Positions 15,300 to 22,591 of a stretch of 22,591 bases of DNA are shown here, in pieces. The notes under the pieces are model-generated. The model did no database searches. It had not been told where the DNA came from and saw nothing but the letters and a program-made list of their open reading frames with translations. A program made the position numbers and the translations under genes. Location: contig DPJP01000241.1 in NCBI GenBank assembly GCA_003542955.1, positions 7,204 through 29,794 on the forward strand. The letters run 5' to 3'. The stretch comes from Armatimonadota bacterium. GTDB taxonomy: Bacteria > Armatimonadota > Zipacnadia > Zipacnadales > UBA11051. Position 1 is the stretch's first letter; every line of letters starts with the position of its first letter.

Positions 15300-16604
15300 A
15301 TGATAGCGGAGCCACAACTGCAGCTTGCCCTGGATTTTGCCAACCTCTCGCAGGCGTTGCGTGCCGCGCATGAGGCGTGGGAGGGCGGTGTGCGCCGGCT
15401 CGAGGCCGGGACGCCGCTGATCAAGAGTGAGGGACTTGACTGCGTCAGGAAGCTGCGGGCGGAGTTTCCGGACGCAACTATCGTCGCTGACATGAAGATC
15501 ATGGATGCGGGGCGTGCCGAGGTCGAGATGGCCGCGAAGGCGGGCGCGAATGTCGTCGCCGTGCTGGGCGCGGCCTCCGATGCGACCATTCGCGAGTGTA
15601 TCGAGGCCGGTCAGAGCTACGGGGCGCAGATCATGGTCGACCTCATCGAGGTCGCCGATCCGGTAAGCCGCGCGGTTGCGGCCGCGCGGATGGGGGCGGC
15701 CATCGTCGGCGTCCATTGCCCGATCGATGTGCAGATGGAGGGCGGCGACCCGATGGAGAGCCTGCGCGCCGTCGCCGCCGCCGTCGACATCCCCGTTGCG
15801 GTGGCCGGCGGGATCAACTCCGAGACCGCGCCGGTGGCGGTGGCCAACGGGGCGTCGGTGGTCATAGTCGGCGGGGCGATCATCAAGGCGCCTGATGCCC
15901 GGCAGGCGGCGGAGGACATTCTCGGGGCAATGCGCTCCGGGCAGGCCGTGCAGACAGACGCCTACAAGCGCTTTGGCGCCGAATCGCTCAGAGAGACGTT
16001 CATGAGGGTCTCGACCGCCAACATCTCCGACGCCATGCACCGCAAGGGCTGGGTCCCCGGGCCGATGGCGATTGCCCCGGGTCTCAAGTGTGCCGGGCCG
16101 GCGTTGACGGTGTGGGCATATCCGGGTGACTGGCACAAGCCGGTGTCGGCCATCGACCAGGCCGAGCCGGGCACGGTGCTGTTTGTCGACGTCCGCGGCG
16201 AGGGGCCGGCAGTCTGGGGCGAGGAGGCCTCCAAGAGCTGCGTGCGCAAGGGCATCGCGGGGATCGTCATCCACGGCGCCTCGCGCGACAACCGCGAGAT
16301 CCGAGAATTGGGCTTCCCGTGCTTCTCAACGCTGCAGTGCATGGCGGCCGGTGACCCGAAGGGCGTGGGGATGATCGGGGTTCCGTTGCACATCGGAGAG
16401 ACCGACATCCGCACCGGCGACTGGGTGATCGCCGACGACGACGGGGTGGTGGTGGTGCCTGCCGAGCGCGCCGTCGAGATCGCCAATCGTGCGCTTGATG
16501 TCGTCGAGCGGGAAGCGCGCGAGAAGACAGAGATCATGGAAAAGGGCATGACGCTCGGGGAGGTCTCCGAGCTGATGCGCTGGGAGCAGAAGCGCGGCGA
16601 CTGA
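15300..16604 (+). CDS. Fusion of 3-hexulose-6-phosphate synthase-like and RraA-like aldolase domains
   Basis: The ATG at 15300 lies six bases after GGAGGG and gives 434 residues. Residues about 1-210 are an HPS/OMP-decarboxylase-type barrel with the DxKxxD signature (VADMKIMDAG), 'GANVVAVLGAASDATI', 'QIMVDLIEVAD' and 'PVAVAGGINSETAP'. HPS joins formaldehyde to ribulose 5-phosphate, or runs in reverse to make ribulose 5-phosphate. Residues about 220-434 are RraA/HMG-aldolase-like, with 'STANISDAM' and the G-x-x-R-D element (Arg329, Asp330) that binds the metal and substrate in class II pyruvate aldolases, so this half could be an active lyase rather than an RNase E regulator. The same fusion occurs in some archaea under the name bifunctional HPS/ribonuclease regulator. 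PHI, the usual partner, is absent. Confidence 0.87.
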   Translation: MIAEPQLQLALDFANLSQALRAAHEAWEGGVRRLEAGTPLIKSEGLDCVRKLRAEFPDATIVADMKIMDAGRAEVEMAAKAGANVVAVLGAASDATIRECIEAGQSYGAQIMVDLIEVADPVSRAVAAARMGAAIVGVHCPIDVQMEGGDPMESLRAVAAAVDIPVAVAGGINSETAPVAVANGASVVIVGGAIIKAPDARQAAEDILGAMRSGQAVQTDAYKRFGAESLRETFMRVSTANISDAMHRKGWVPGPMAIAPGLKCAGPALTVWAYPGDWHKPVSAIDQAEPGTVLFVDVRGEGPAVWGEEASKSCVRKGIAGIVIHGASRDNREIRELGFPCFSTLQCMAAGDPKGVGMIGVPLHIGETDIRTGDWVIADDDGVVVVPAERAVEIANRALDVVEREAREKTEIMEKGMTLGEVSELMRWEQKRGD

Positions 16605-16621
16605 GCCCGGAGGCGGCAGCG

Positions 16622-17557
16622 TTGGTGGAGACTATGCATCCGCGCATCCTGGTCGTCGGCCCGGGCTCAATGGGGCTGACGCATGCCGGCCTGCTATGGC
16701 GGGCCGGCCTTGATGTGACCGTGCTCGACCACCGGCCGGAGCGCGCCCAGCGCCTGAACGCCGACGGCTACCGGGTCAGCGGGGCCGCGGGAGAGTTCCA
16801 TGCCGCGGTGCCGGTGAATGCAAGCGCGGCGGAGGTCGGGGCCTGCGGGCTCATAATCATTCTGGTCAAAGCCTACAGCACGCGCGATGCCGTCGCCCAC
16901 TGCGCGGATGCGGTGTCGGATCAGAGCGTCGTGCTTACGCTGCAGAACGGGCTGGGCAACCTCGAGGTGCTGCAGGGCGCATTCGGGCCGGAGCGGGTAC
17001 TGGCAGGCACCACCGCCTCGGGCGCGTACCGGCTGAGCGATGACGAGGTTGTGGTCGCGGGGATCGGGCAGATTGCGCTTGGCGGAGAAGACCGACGTGC
17101 TGCGGAGCGCGCGTGCGGACTGCTCTGCGCCGCCGGTCTGCCGGCCCAGGTCAGTGACGACGTCCAGGCGATCCTCTGGGCCAAGGCGATTGTCAACGCC
17201 GGGATCAACCCGCTGGGTGCGCTGACACGACTGCGCAACGGGCAACTGCTGCAGGCGCCCTCGGTGCGGATGCTGATGGGACGCATCGTCCGTGAAGCCT
17301 GCCGGGTCGCGCATGCGGCCGGAGTGGCGCCCGGCGAGGACCTCGTCGCAATGGTGGAGGAGGTCGCGAGGAAGACGGCGAACAACCGCTGCAGCATGCT
17401 TCAGGACCTCACTGCCGGCCGCCCCACTGAGATCGACTACATCAACGGTTACGTGGCCACACTGGGTCGAGAGCTCGGTTGCTCATGTCCCGTCAACGGC
17501 GCAGTCCGGGACCTCGTGGCAGCCGCCCACCTACGGAGAGGACGTTGCGCCCCATGA
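16622..17557 (+). CDS. panE: 2-dehydropantoate 2-reductase family protein
   Basis: The protein is about 311 residues. The start may be TTG 16622 (eight bases from GGAGG), GTG 16625 or ATG 16634. It opens with the NADPH-binding ILVVGPGSMGLTHAGLLWRAG (in part: 'LVVGPGSMGLTHAGLL'), then 'LIIILVKAYST' and 'VVLTLQNGLGNLE'. Ketopantoate reductase active-site residues appear preserved: Lys in 'WAKAIVNAGINPLGAL', the Ser of 'NRCSMLQD' and the Glu of 'TEIDYING'. In the usual pathway it reduces ketopantoate for pantothenate and CoA synthesis; ketopantoate itself is made from methylene-THF by PanB, a loose link with the folate genes. Paralogues with other 2-oxoacid substrates exist. It overlaps the next gene at ATGA. 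Confidence 0.82.
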   Translation: MVETMHPRILVVGPGSMGLTHAGLLWRAGLDVTVLDHRPERAQRLNADGYRVSGAAGEFHAAVPVNASAAEVGACGLIIILVKAYSTRDAVAHCADAVSDQSVVLTLQNGLGNLEVLQGAFGPERVLAGTTASGAYRLSDDEVVVAGIGQIALGGEDRRAAERACGLLCAAGLPAQVSDDVQAILWAKAIVNAGINPLGALTRLRNGQLLQAPSVRMLMGRIVREACRVAHAAGVAPGEDLVAMVEEVARKTANNRCSMLQDLTAGRPTEIDYINGYVATLGRELGCSCPVNGAVRDLVAAAHLRRGRCAP

Positions 17558-18357
17558 TCATCATTGGCGAGCTTATCAACGGCACCCGCAAGCGGATCAA
17601 GCAGGCGATCGCCGATCGCGACGACGGCTACGTATCAGGGCTTGCCGTACGGCAGGCCGAGGCCGGCGCCGCCTTCATCGACTGCAACCCCGGTACCGTC
17701 GGCGATCAGGAGATCGAGGACATCCGCTGGCTCGTGCAGACGGTCCAGGCGGTGACGGACCTGCCGATCAGCTTCGACACGCCAAACGTCGCGGCGCTGC
17801 GGGCGGCCTTCGATGTGTACGAAGGCGCTGCGACGCCGATGATCAACTCGATTACCGCCGAGCAGGAGCGGATTGACGCGATGCTGGAGTTCGTCGCGCA
17901 GAGCGGAGCCAACATCGTTGCGCTGGCGCTCTCCGACGCCGGGATGCCGAGCGGGTGCGAGGACCGCGTGGCGGCGGCTGTCGGGCTTGTCGACACGCTG
18001 ACAGGGGCCGGAATCGACGCCGGGAGGATATTCGTCGACCCGGTGATCGCGCCGCTCGGAACGGATGCAGGCACGGGGCGCGCGGTGATGGGCGCGGTGA
18101 CGCAGTTGCGCGCACAACGGCCGGGCATCCACATCACCTGTGGGCTCAGCAACATCTCCTACGGGCTGCCCGAGCGCAAGCTGCTCAACCGTACCTTCAT
18201 GACGCTGTGCATCGGAGCAGGGATGGACTCGGCGATCATCGACCCGCTGGACGAGCAGATGATGGCGACTGTCTATGCCGCCGAGGCGCTGGCCGGCTGC
18301 GACGAGTGGTGCATGAACTACATCACGGCATCACGCCAGAACAGGCTGGGCGTCTGA
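17554..18357 (+). CDS. Methyltetrahydrofolate methyltransferase (MeTr / AcsE / MtgA family)
   Basis: The protein is 267 residues. The ATG at 17554 overlaps the stop of panE (ATGA), so the two are probably translationally coupled; a TTG at 17545 is an alternative. The dihydropteroate-synthase-like barrel starts IIIGELINGTRKRIKQAI and contains, in order, FDTPN (Asp75), MINSIT (Asn98), VDPVIAPLG (Asp162) and GLSNIS (Asn200). These align with Asp75, Asn96, Asp160 and Asn199, which bind the pterin in the Moorella MeTr. MeTr moves the N5 methyl of methyl-THF to a corrinoid protein; MtgA enzymes do the reverse in methylamine or betaine demethylation. No cobalamin-binding domain is fused, and no corrinoid protein is encoded here. 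The direction and partner are unknown. Confidence 0.88.
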   Translation: MIIIGELINGTRKRIKQAIADRDDGYVSGLAVRQAEAGAAFIDCNPGTVGDQEIEDIRWLVQTVQAVTDLPISFDTPNVAALRAAFDVYEGAATPMINSITAEQERIDAMLEFVAQSGANIVALALSDAGMPSGCEDRVAAAVGLVDTLTGAGIDAGRIFVDPVIAPLGTDAGTGRAVMGAVTQLRAQRPGIHITCGLSNISYGLPERKLLNRTFMTLCIGAGMDSAIIDPLDEQMMATVYAAEALAGCDEWCMNYITASRQNRLGV

Positions 18358-18362
18358 GCGCC

Positions 18363-19292
18363 ATGCTGAAGCTGCACTGGGCGTTGCTTGTTGCCCTGGT
18401 CATGCTTGTCGGGTGGCTTGCCTGGCTCGGCTATGCCTCCGACTGGTACTTGCCTGAGTTCTACGAGCAACTGGCCGTCAGTGCGCTCTCCTGGCGGCTT
18501 GTTGGGCTGGGCGGTCTCTGCCTCACCGAGGCCGTGGATGCGTACAGGGCGGAACTTGCGGCAGCCGAGAGCGCGGGCGACGACGTCTGGCAGCAGACGG
18601 CCCGCGGGAATGTGATGCGGCTGCGGATCGAGTTGGCGCGGCTGCTGCTGGCCGAGGGGCACCCGGATGCGGCCCTCCGCCTGGCCGAGGAGGCCCATCG
18701 CGCGGACTACGAGAATGCCACCGCGGTGGCGTTTCTCTGGCAGGTGCGGCATGCGGCGGACAGCGAATCCGACGCGGGCAGGGAGCTGCTGCTGCTGGCG
18801 ATGGAGCGGCCGCTGCCCGAGACGCTGATCGCCCTGGGGGAGGTCGCCCTGGCCGATGGCAACATGGAGGATGCCCTCTACTACGGCTCCAAGGCGCGGG
18901 AGAAGGCGGAAACCAATCCGGAGTTGTGGTATCTGCTCGCGAGAGTTCACCTGGGCGATTCACAGCACACTGAGGATGCCCGCGATGCGGCCGCCCGCGC
19001 GGTGAGCCTCGCCCAGGGGCGGCACGTGCTGGCCCACGACAGTCGGCGCGTGTGCCTTGACATCGACGTCACGAAGGCGCAGAATGCGGGCCAGCAGGGC
19101 GAGGCCGTGTGGCTGGAAGTACGTGCGTGGCTCCACGATCACTGGGCCTTCCTTGCCATTGCCGGAGGGTTCGTCATCGTCCTCGCGAGCCCCGGTCTGA
19201 TCGGGTTGGTGCGGCGCAACAGGAACGAACCGCATGGATGCGAACGCTCGGACGACGAGCCGAGTGCTCCGGGTGCGGACGACACCGAATGA
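18363..19292 (+). CDS. TPR-like protein with N- and C-terminal membrane segments
   Basis: The ATG at 18363 gives 309 residues, five bases after the methyltransferase. An N-terminal hydrophobic segment (about residues 6-23, ALLVALVMLVGWLAWLGY) is followed by about 235 helical residues with tetratricopeptide-type features, for example 'LLLAEGHPDAALRLAEEAHR', 'LGEVALADGNMEDALYYGSK' and 'LWYLLARVHLG'. A second membrane segment follows near residues 260-282 (FLAIAGGFVIVLASPGLIGLV), then a charged tail. It probably scaffolds a complex at the membrane with the TPR domain outside the cytoplasm, but its partners are unknown. Its link to the methyltransferase is only by position. Confidence 0.75.
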   Translation: MLKLHWALLVALVMLVGWLAWLGYASDWYLPEFYEQLAVSALSWRLVGLGGLCLTEAVDAYRAELAAAESAGDDVWQQTARGNVMRLRIELARLLLAEGHPDAALRLAEEAHRADYENATAVAFLWQVRHAADSESDAGRELLLLAMERPLPETLIALGEVALADGNMEDALYYGSKAREKAETNPELWYLLARVHLGDSQHTEDARDAAARAVSLAQGRHVLAHDSRRVCLDIDVTKAQNAGQQGEAVWLEVRAWLHDHWAFLAIAGGFVIVLASPGLIGLVRRNRNEPHGCERSDDEPSAPGADDTE

Positions 19293-19302
19293 GGTGGCCT
19301 CT

Positions 19303-19488
19303 GTGGCTACGAAACAGGCCGGGCCGGTCATCGAGGATGATATGGACGAGGTCTACAGCCTCTTCGAGGAGCTGCAGGACCCCGCGATCTACAGCCGACT
19401 GTCCGCCGGCATGCAGGAGGCGGCGCTGGGGATCGTCAAAGCGACACTGGTCGAGCGTGCGGAGTCTGAGCAGGAGCCCGATTCCTGA
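19303..19488 (+). CDS. Small hypothetical acidic protein
   Basis: The GTG at 19303 gives 61 residues, with GAGGTGG about six bases upstream and starting ten bases after the TPR gene; an ATG at 19234 in the same frame lies inside that gene. The sequence is acidic and largely helical, 'DDMDEVYSLFEELQDPAIY' then 'LSAGMQEAALGIVKATLVERAE'. No family is recognised. Its position between the TPR gene and a strong terminator suggests it is the last gene of that transcript. Confidence 0.55.
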   Translation: MATKQAGPVIEDDMDEVYSLFEELQDPAIYSRLSAGMQEAALGIVKATLVERAESEQEPDS

Positions 19489-19514
19489 CCTCACGCGGAT
19501 ATCGACACACCCAG

Positions 19515-19543
19515 GCGGAGCGGGGATGATCCCGCTCCGCTTT
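19515..19543 (+). terminator. Rho-independent terminator
   Basis: GCGGAGCGGG and CCCGCTCCGC form a perfect 10-bp stem with loop GATGAT, followed directly by TTT. It lies 26 bp after the small acidic ORF and just before a convergent minus-strand gene, as expected at the end of a unit. Confidence 0.75.
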
Positions 19544-19582
19544 GTGCATTCCGGCCCTCAGCCGTTGAGTTGCCGTCGGCGG

Positions 19583-19828
19583 TCACCACACGCTCATGCC
19601 GATCGCCTGAAGGACTGCCGCCACATCGGTTCCCAGCCCACTCCGATTCAGGCTCACGTCGCTGCAAGGGGCCATGCTGCCGATCCCGAACCAGTGCGAC
19701 AGGAAGCGCATGCCCTGGTAGCGGATGGCATCGACCGGGTCATCCGCGCCAAGCACCAGTCCGCGTGCGGCCAGCAGAACCGCCATCCAGATCAGCACAG
19801 CCACCGTTATCCCGATCGTGCGTCCCAT
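19583..19828 (-). CDS. Small exported or membrane-anchored hypothetical protein
   Basis: The ATG at 19828 is preceded by GAGGTGAGG on the minus strand and gives 81 residues; a GTG three codons earlier is possible. An N-terminal hydrophobic stretch (about residues 5-27, IGITVAVLIWMAVLLAARGLV) is a signal peptide or anchor. The mature part includes a 'RYQGMRFLSHWFGIGS' segment and a single Cys. No family is recognised. It is transcribed towards the terminator at 19515-19543 and divergently from the DUF3604 gene. Confidence 0.5.
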   Translation of the reverse strand: MGRTIGITVAVLIWMAVLLAARGLVLGADDPVDAIRYQGMRFLSHWFGIGSMAPCSDVSLNRSGLGTDVAAVLQAIGMSVW

Positions 19829-19929
19829 GGTCCTCACCTCTATGGGATATGACGTAGTGAGTTATGCCGGTGTTCCAACTACCCACGATAGTTTGAGCGG
19901 GCTCAATCTGCGTGTAGAGGTCGCTCACA

Positions 19930-19943
19930 GGCCCGTACGGGCC
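19930..19943. repeat. 14-bp perfect palindrome upstream of the DUF3604 gene
   Basis: GGCCCGTACGGGCC is a perfect palindrome ending two bases before the AGGAGGG ribosome site of the DUF3604 gene. It could be an operator or simply sequence chance in a GC-rich genome; no other copy was found in an intergenic region. Confidence 0.35.
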
Positions 19944-19959
19944 GCAGGAGGGTGATGTC

Positions 19960-21774
19960 ATGCATTCGGTGCGGCCAGAGTCCTGGGAGTTCGTGGTCAG
20001 TCAGGCCGTCGACGTGATCCTGGAGTTAGCCCCGGCGCATGCGATCGAGCCGGGCGGGTCCATCGAGTGCCAGTTCCCGAATTCGTGGCTTGCGCGCGAG
20101 TGCCAGAGCTTCACCAAGCAGCTGCAGTGGGATGATGCCGCGGCGGATGACTACATCACCGTCTTCGCGGCCGACTCGGCATGCAGGTTCGAGCTGTCGG
20201 TACGGGAGCGGGAGTTCGACAGCGGCGAGCCGGTGAGCCGGCACGGGCGAATGCTCACAGCCACACTGGTCGAGGGCACCGTACCCGCCGGCGACGTGAT
20301 CACCATCGAGTGGCGCAACACGACCTCCGCCTGGATCGCGGAAACGGACAGCGTGTACGTCGCCGTCAACGGCGAACGGCTCGAAACGCTGCCGGAGATC
20401 ACGACACTGCCGCTCGAGGCTGTGGCGGTGCGCGTGATCGCCCCCTCGGCCGTGCGGCCCGGCGAACCGTTTGAAGTGCTCATCGTCTCACTGGATGAGT
20501 TCGACAACTGCTCGAGTTCGTGCTTCGAAAGCACATCGCTTGCGCTCGCAGACGGCACTCCTCTCTATGAGCCGCTGAGCTTCCGGGGCGCATGCCGGGT
20601 GCAGGTGACACTTGAGCAGGAGGGCATCCAGCGTCTGCGCTTCGGTGATGTGCTGAGCAACGCTATTCGCGTCACAGAGCAACCTGCCGGCCCGTACTGG
20701 GGCGATATCCACATCCACACATGCTACTCGACCGACGGCATGGGGCGGCGGTTCTACGAGTATGCGCGCGATGTCTCAGGCCTCGACTTCGCCGCGGCGG
20801 CCGATCACGCGGAATCGGTGATCTACAACTGGGAGGCAATGCGAGGGATCAATGAGCGCCTCAACGATCCCGGCCGCTTTGTGACGATCCTGGGCTATGA
20901 GAACGCACTCTCATACCCCTCGGGCCATCACAACAGCTACTAACTGGGCGATGACGGGCCCGTCTGGACGCGCGAGAGCATCAGCCACGATATGAACGCC
21001 ATCTGGCCGGAGCTGGACCCGGAGACGACGCTGACTCCGCCGCACCATACGGGTGTGAACTTCGGCTGTCCGCGCGGCAAGGGGTCGGCGGTGGTATGGG
21101 AGCAGGAGGCGCCCGAGTTCTGCCCCGTGGCCGAGATATACTCACACCACGGCTTCTGCGAGCTCTACGACCCGCATCACCAGCTCGCCTATGAGACGGC
21201 GCGGGCCCACGACCCGGGTGGGCGTGTCTGCGGCTCGGTACCGGGGCGGCACTACCTGCGGGATGCCTGGGCGATGGGCCGCAGGATCGGCGTGTACGGG
21301 TCATCGGATGACCACCAGGCGCAGGGCGGGCGGCGCACGCAGGGCGTCGCTGCTGTGTGGGCGGCCGAACTGACGCGGGAGTCCGTCTTCCGGGCGCTCC
21401 AGAGCCGCGCATGCTATGCCACTACCGGGGAGCGCATACTGCTGGAGTTCACCGTCAACGAGGCCGGCATGGGGCAGGAGCTGGCAGTGGAGCAGGATAG
21501 GGAGATCGTCGTGCGGATGGCTGCGTACGGCACTGGCGACTTCACGCGCGCGGAGCTGATCATGCTCGACTTCGCGACGGGCGAATACACGACCGTCATC
21601 GAGGAGCGGCCGTGCGCGATGGACTGGCGGGCAAGCTTCACCTTTGACTTCACGGGCGATGTGATGCTCTACATGCGCGTGACACAGGCGCAGATGATCC
21701 GGCACCGACTGCCGATGGCGTGGTCGTCGCCGATATGGGTGGTGGACGCAAGTCGCCATGCGCCGACGCGGTAG
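19960..21774 (+). pseudogene. DUF3604-like PHP-domain protein interrupted by an in-frame TAA
   Basis: One reading frame of 605 codons is split by TAA at 20941-20943 (codon 328), with no shift of frame. A strong AGGAGGG site precedes the ATG. The first about 235 residues are beta-rich. From residue 248 comes the PHP-type metal site: GDIHIHTCYST, 'AAADHAE' (Asp282, His283) and GYEN, and after the stop PPHHTG, EIYSHHG, 'GSSDDHQ' (codons 448-453) and a C-terminal beta domain. Both sides are well-conserved motifs, so the gene was recently intact or the stop is an artefact. The downstream ATG at 20992 has no ribosome site, so a separate second protein is unlikely. Family members include CehA-type metal-dependent hydrolases. 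Confidence 0.8.
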
Positions 21775-21939
21775 CTGCCCTCGCGCCGTCTTCGCCGGGA
21801 GCCCGACCATCTTCCGCAGATGCGGGAACGCAAGCGGGCCTGACGGGCATTGGTCTATAGGGGCATGGCGCCCCCGGTTGCGCGCGCGCCGCACTGTCTG
21901 GGCGCGGGCGATGTCACACACATCAGGAGGGTGGCGCAG
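21775..21939. other. Spacer before the phosphatase gene
   Basis: In this 165-bp stretch I saw no convincing promoter, terminator or small gene. An AGGAGG (21925-21930) serves the following gene. Confidence 0.35.
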
Positions 21940-22591
21940 TTGCGCAACAAGACATCGTACAGATGCCTGATTGGTGTGCTGGCGGCCGTGCTGGTCGTCA
22001 CACCCTGCGTTGGTCCGGCAGACGCGCAGCAGGCGAAAAACGTCGTCATCATGATCGCCGATGGCTGGGGCTACAACCACATCCTGGCCACCAACTACTA
22101 CACAGCCGGCCGCGCGCAGGCGCAGCCGTATGAGGCCTTCGCCGTCTGCTACCCGATGAGCACCTACTCACTCAGTGGTGAGGGCTATGACGGGGAGGCC
22201 GCGCGGGCATCGTTTGACTACGTCAAGCAGAAGTCGACGGACTCCGCGGCAGCCGGCACCGCCCTGGCCACCGGGCACAAGACACTCAACGGGGCCGTCG
22301 GTGTCGACGCAGACGGCAATCACCTGCAGAGTATCCTCGAGTATGCCCAGAGCCTCGGCAAGGCGACCGGGGTCGTGACAACGGTTCAGATCAGCCATGC
22401 CACTCCCGCGACCTTCGTCGCGCACAGCGCCGCCCGCGGCAGCTACGAGGACATCGCCCGGCAGATGATTCTCGACAGCGCGGTGAACGTGATCATGGGT
22501 TCGGGCAACCCGTTGTTCGATGACAACGGGCAGCGGCGGGAGACCCCGGACTACAAGTTCATCGGCGGGCAGGAGACATGGGATGCACTCG
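21940..22591 (+). CDS. Secreted alkaline phosphatase, 3' truncated
   Basis: Alkaline phosphatases release phosphate from organic esters outside the cytoplasm. The TTG at 21940 sits nine bases after AGGAGG; the GTG at 21931 in the same frame is too close to that site. The 217 visible residues start with a signal peptide (about 1-30, LIGVLAAVLVVTPCVGPADA). Then come VVIMIADGWG with the metal-binding Asp, KSTDSAAAGTALATGHKT with the Asp-Ser (101-102) pair carrying the nucleophile serine, and VVTTVQISHATPATFVAH. The usual second and third metal-ligand groups lie beyond the window. It follows the DUF3604 gene in the same direction after 165 bp. Confidence 0.88.
   Translation, partial: MRNKTSYRCLIGVLAAVLVVTPCVGPADAQQAKNVVIMIADGWGYNHILATNYYTAGRAQAQPYEAFAVCYPMSTYSLSGEGYDGEAARASFDYVKQKSTDSAAAGTALATGHKTLNGAVGVDADGNHLQSILEYAQSLGKATGVVTTVQISHATPATFVAHSAARGSYEDIARQMILDSAVNVIMGSGNPLFDDNGQRRETPDYKFIGGQETWDAL

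Noticed and set aside
15234..16274. 346-residue minus-strand frame
   Set aside because: Antisense to the HPS-RraA fusion, with His/Arg-rich shadow translation.
20941..20943. Recoded stop (pyrrolysine or selenocysteine)
   Set aside because: The codon is TAA, not TAG or TGA, and no recoding element was seen.
20992..21774. Independent second CDS starting at the ATG after the TAA
   Set aside because: No Shine-Dalgarno sequence lies before 20992, and it would start inside the PHP domain, so it is read as the broken half of one gene.
1..22591. CRISPR arrays, tRNA or rRNA genes, insertion sequences
   Set aside because: Reading through the window showed no regularly spaced repeats, no cloverleaf-like segments with a CCA-type end, and no transposase-like protein.

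Overview
This is a high-GC bacterial window with closely packed genes, mostly on the + strand. GTG and TTG starts are common and Shine-Dalgarno sites are mostly clear. No rRNA, tRNA, IS element or CRISPR array was seen. The gene mix (secreted discoidin/TIM-barrel proteins, a sialidase-like propeller protein, a DUF3604 PHP protein, Gfo/Idh/MocA oxidoreductase, copper-amine-oxidase-N domain protein, and a folate C1 pathway with FchA, FolD and a short MetF) suits an uncultured heterotrophic lineage such as Armatimonadota or a Planctomycetota-like or Hydrogenedentota-like group. That placement is inference only.

Layout. 1-447 is the 3' end of a membrane protein. 444-3788 (minus strand) holds a secreted glycoside-hydrolase-like protein followed by a small copper-amine-oxidase-N-type protein. 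4105-8033 runs folP, 5-formyl-THF cyclo-ligase, folB, two tandem paralogous cupins and a propeller protein. 8271-10732 is fchA, folD, metF, closed by a strong hairpin. 10833-13845 is a Gfo/Idh/MocA oxidoreductase, a SAM methyltransferase and a protein with two DUF1284-like halves. 14132-15061 is an unrecognised exported or membrane-anchored protein with a structured leader. 15300-19488 is a hexulose-phosphate-synthase/RraA fusion, a PanE-type reductase, a methyl-THF methyltransferase (MeTr/AcsE family), a TPR membrane protein and a small ORF, closed by a terminator. 19583-19828 (minus) is a small exported protein. 19960-21774 is a DUF3604 PHP gene broken by an in-frame TAA. 21940-22591 is the start of an alkaline phosphatase.

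How the genes fit together. The centre is a tetrahydrofolate one-carbon neighbourhood: pterin/folate synthesis (folP, folB), entry of 5-formyl-THF (cyclo-ligase), and interconversion of formyl-, methenyl-, methylene- and methyl-THF (fchA, folD, metF). Further along is a MeTr-type methyltransferase that could link methyl-THF to a corrinoid protein. The HPS domain of the fusion points to formaldehyde fixation. The formate-THF ligase, a corrinoid protein, CO dehydrogenase/acetyl-CoA synthase, PHI and MetV are not in the window, so a complete pathway cannot be claimed.

The most notable observation is that this FolD has lost the catalytic lysine (Gln at that position) and the partner glutamine (Leu) that bifunctional FolD enzymes use for cyclohydrolase chemistry, while a separate cyclohydrolase-type gene (fchA) lies immediately upstream. 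This suggests a division of labour between the two proteins. Other points of interest are the single-codon interruption of the DUF3604 gene, the HPS-RraA fusion in a C1 context, the duplicated DUF1284 protein, the tandem cupins and a likely leaderless promoter at 870-875.
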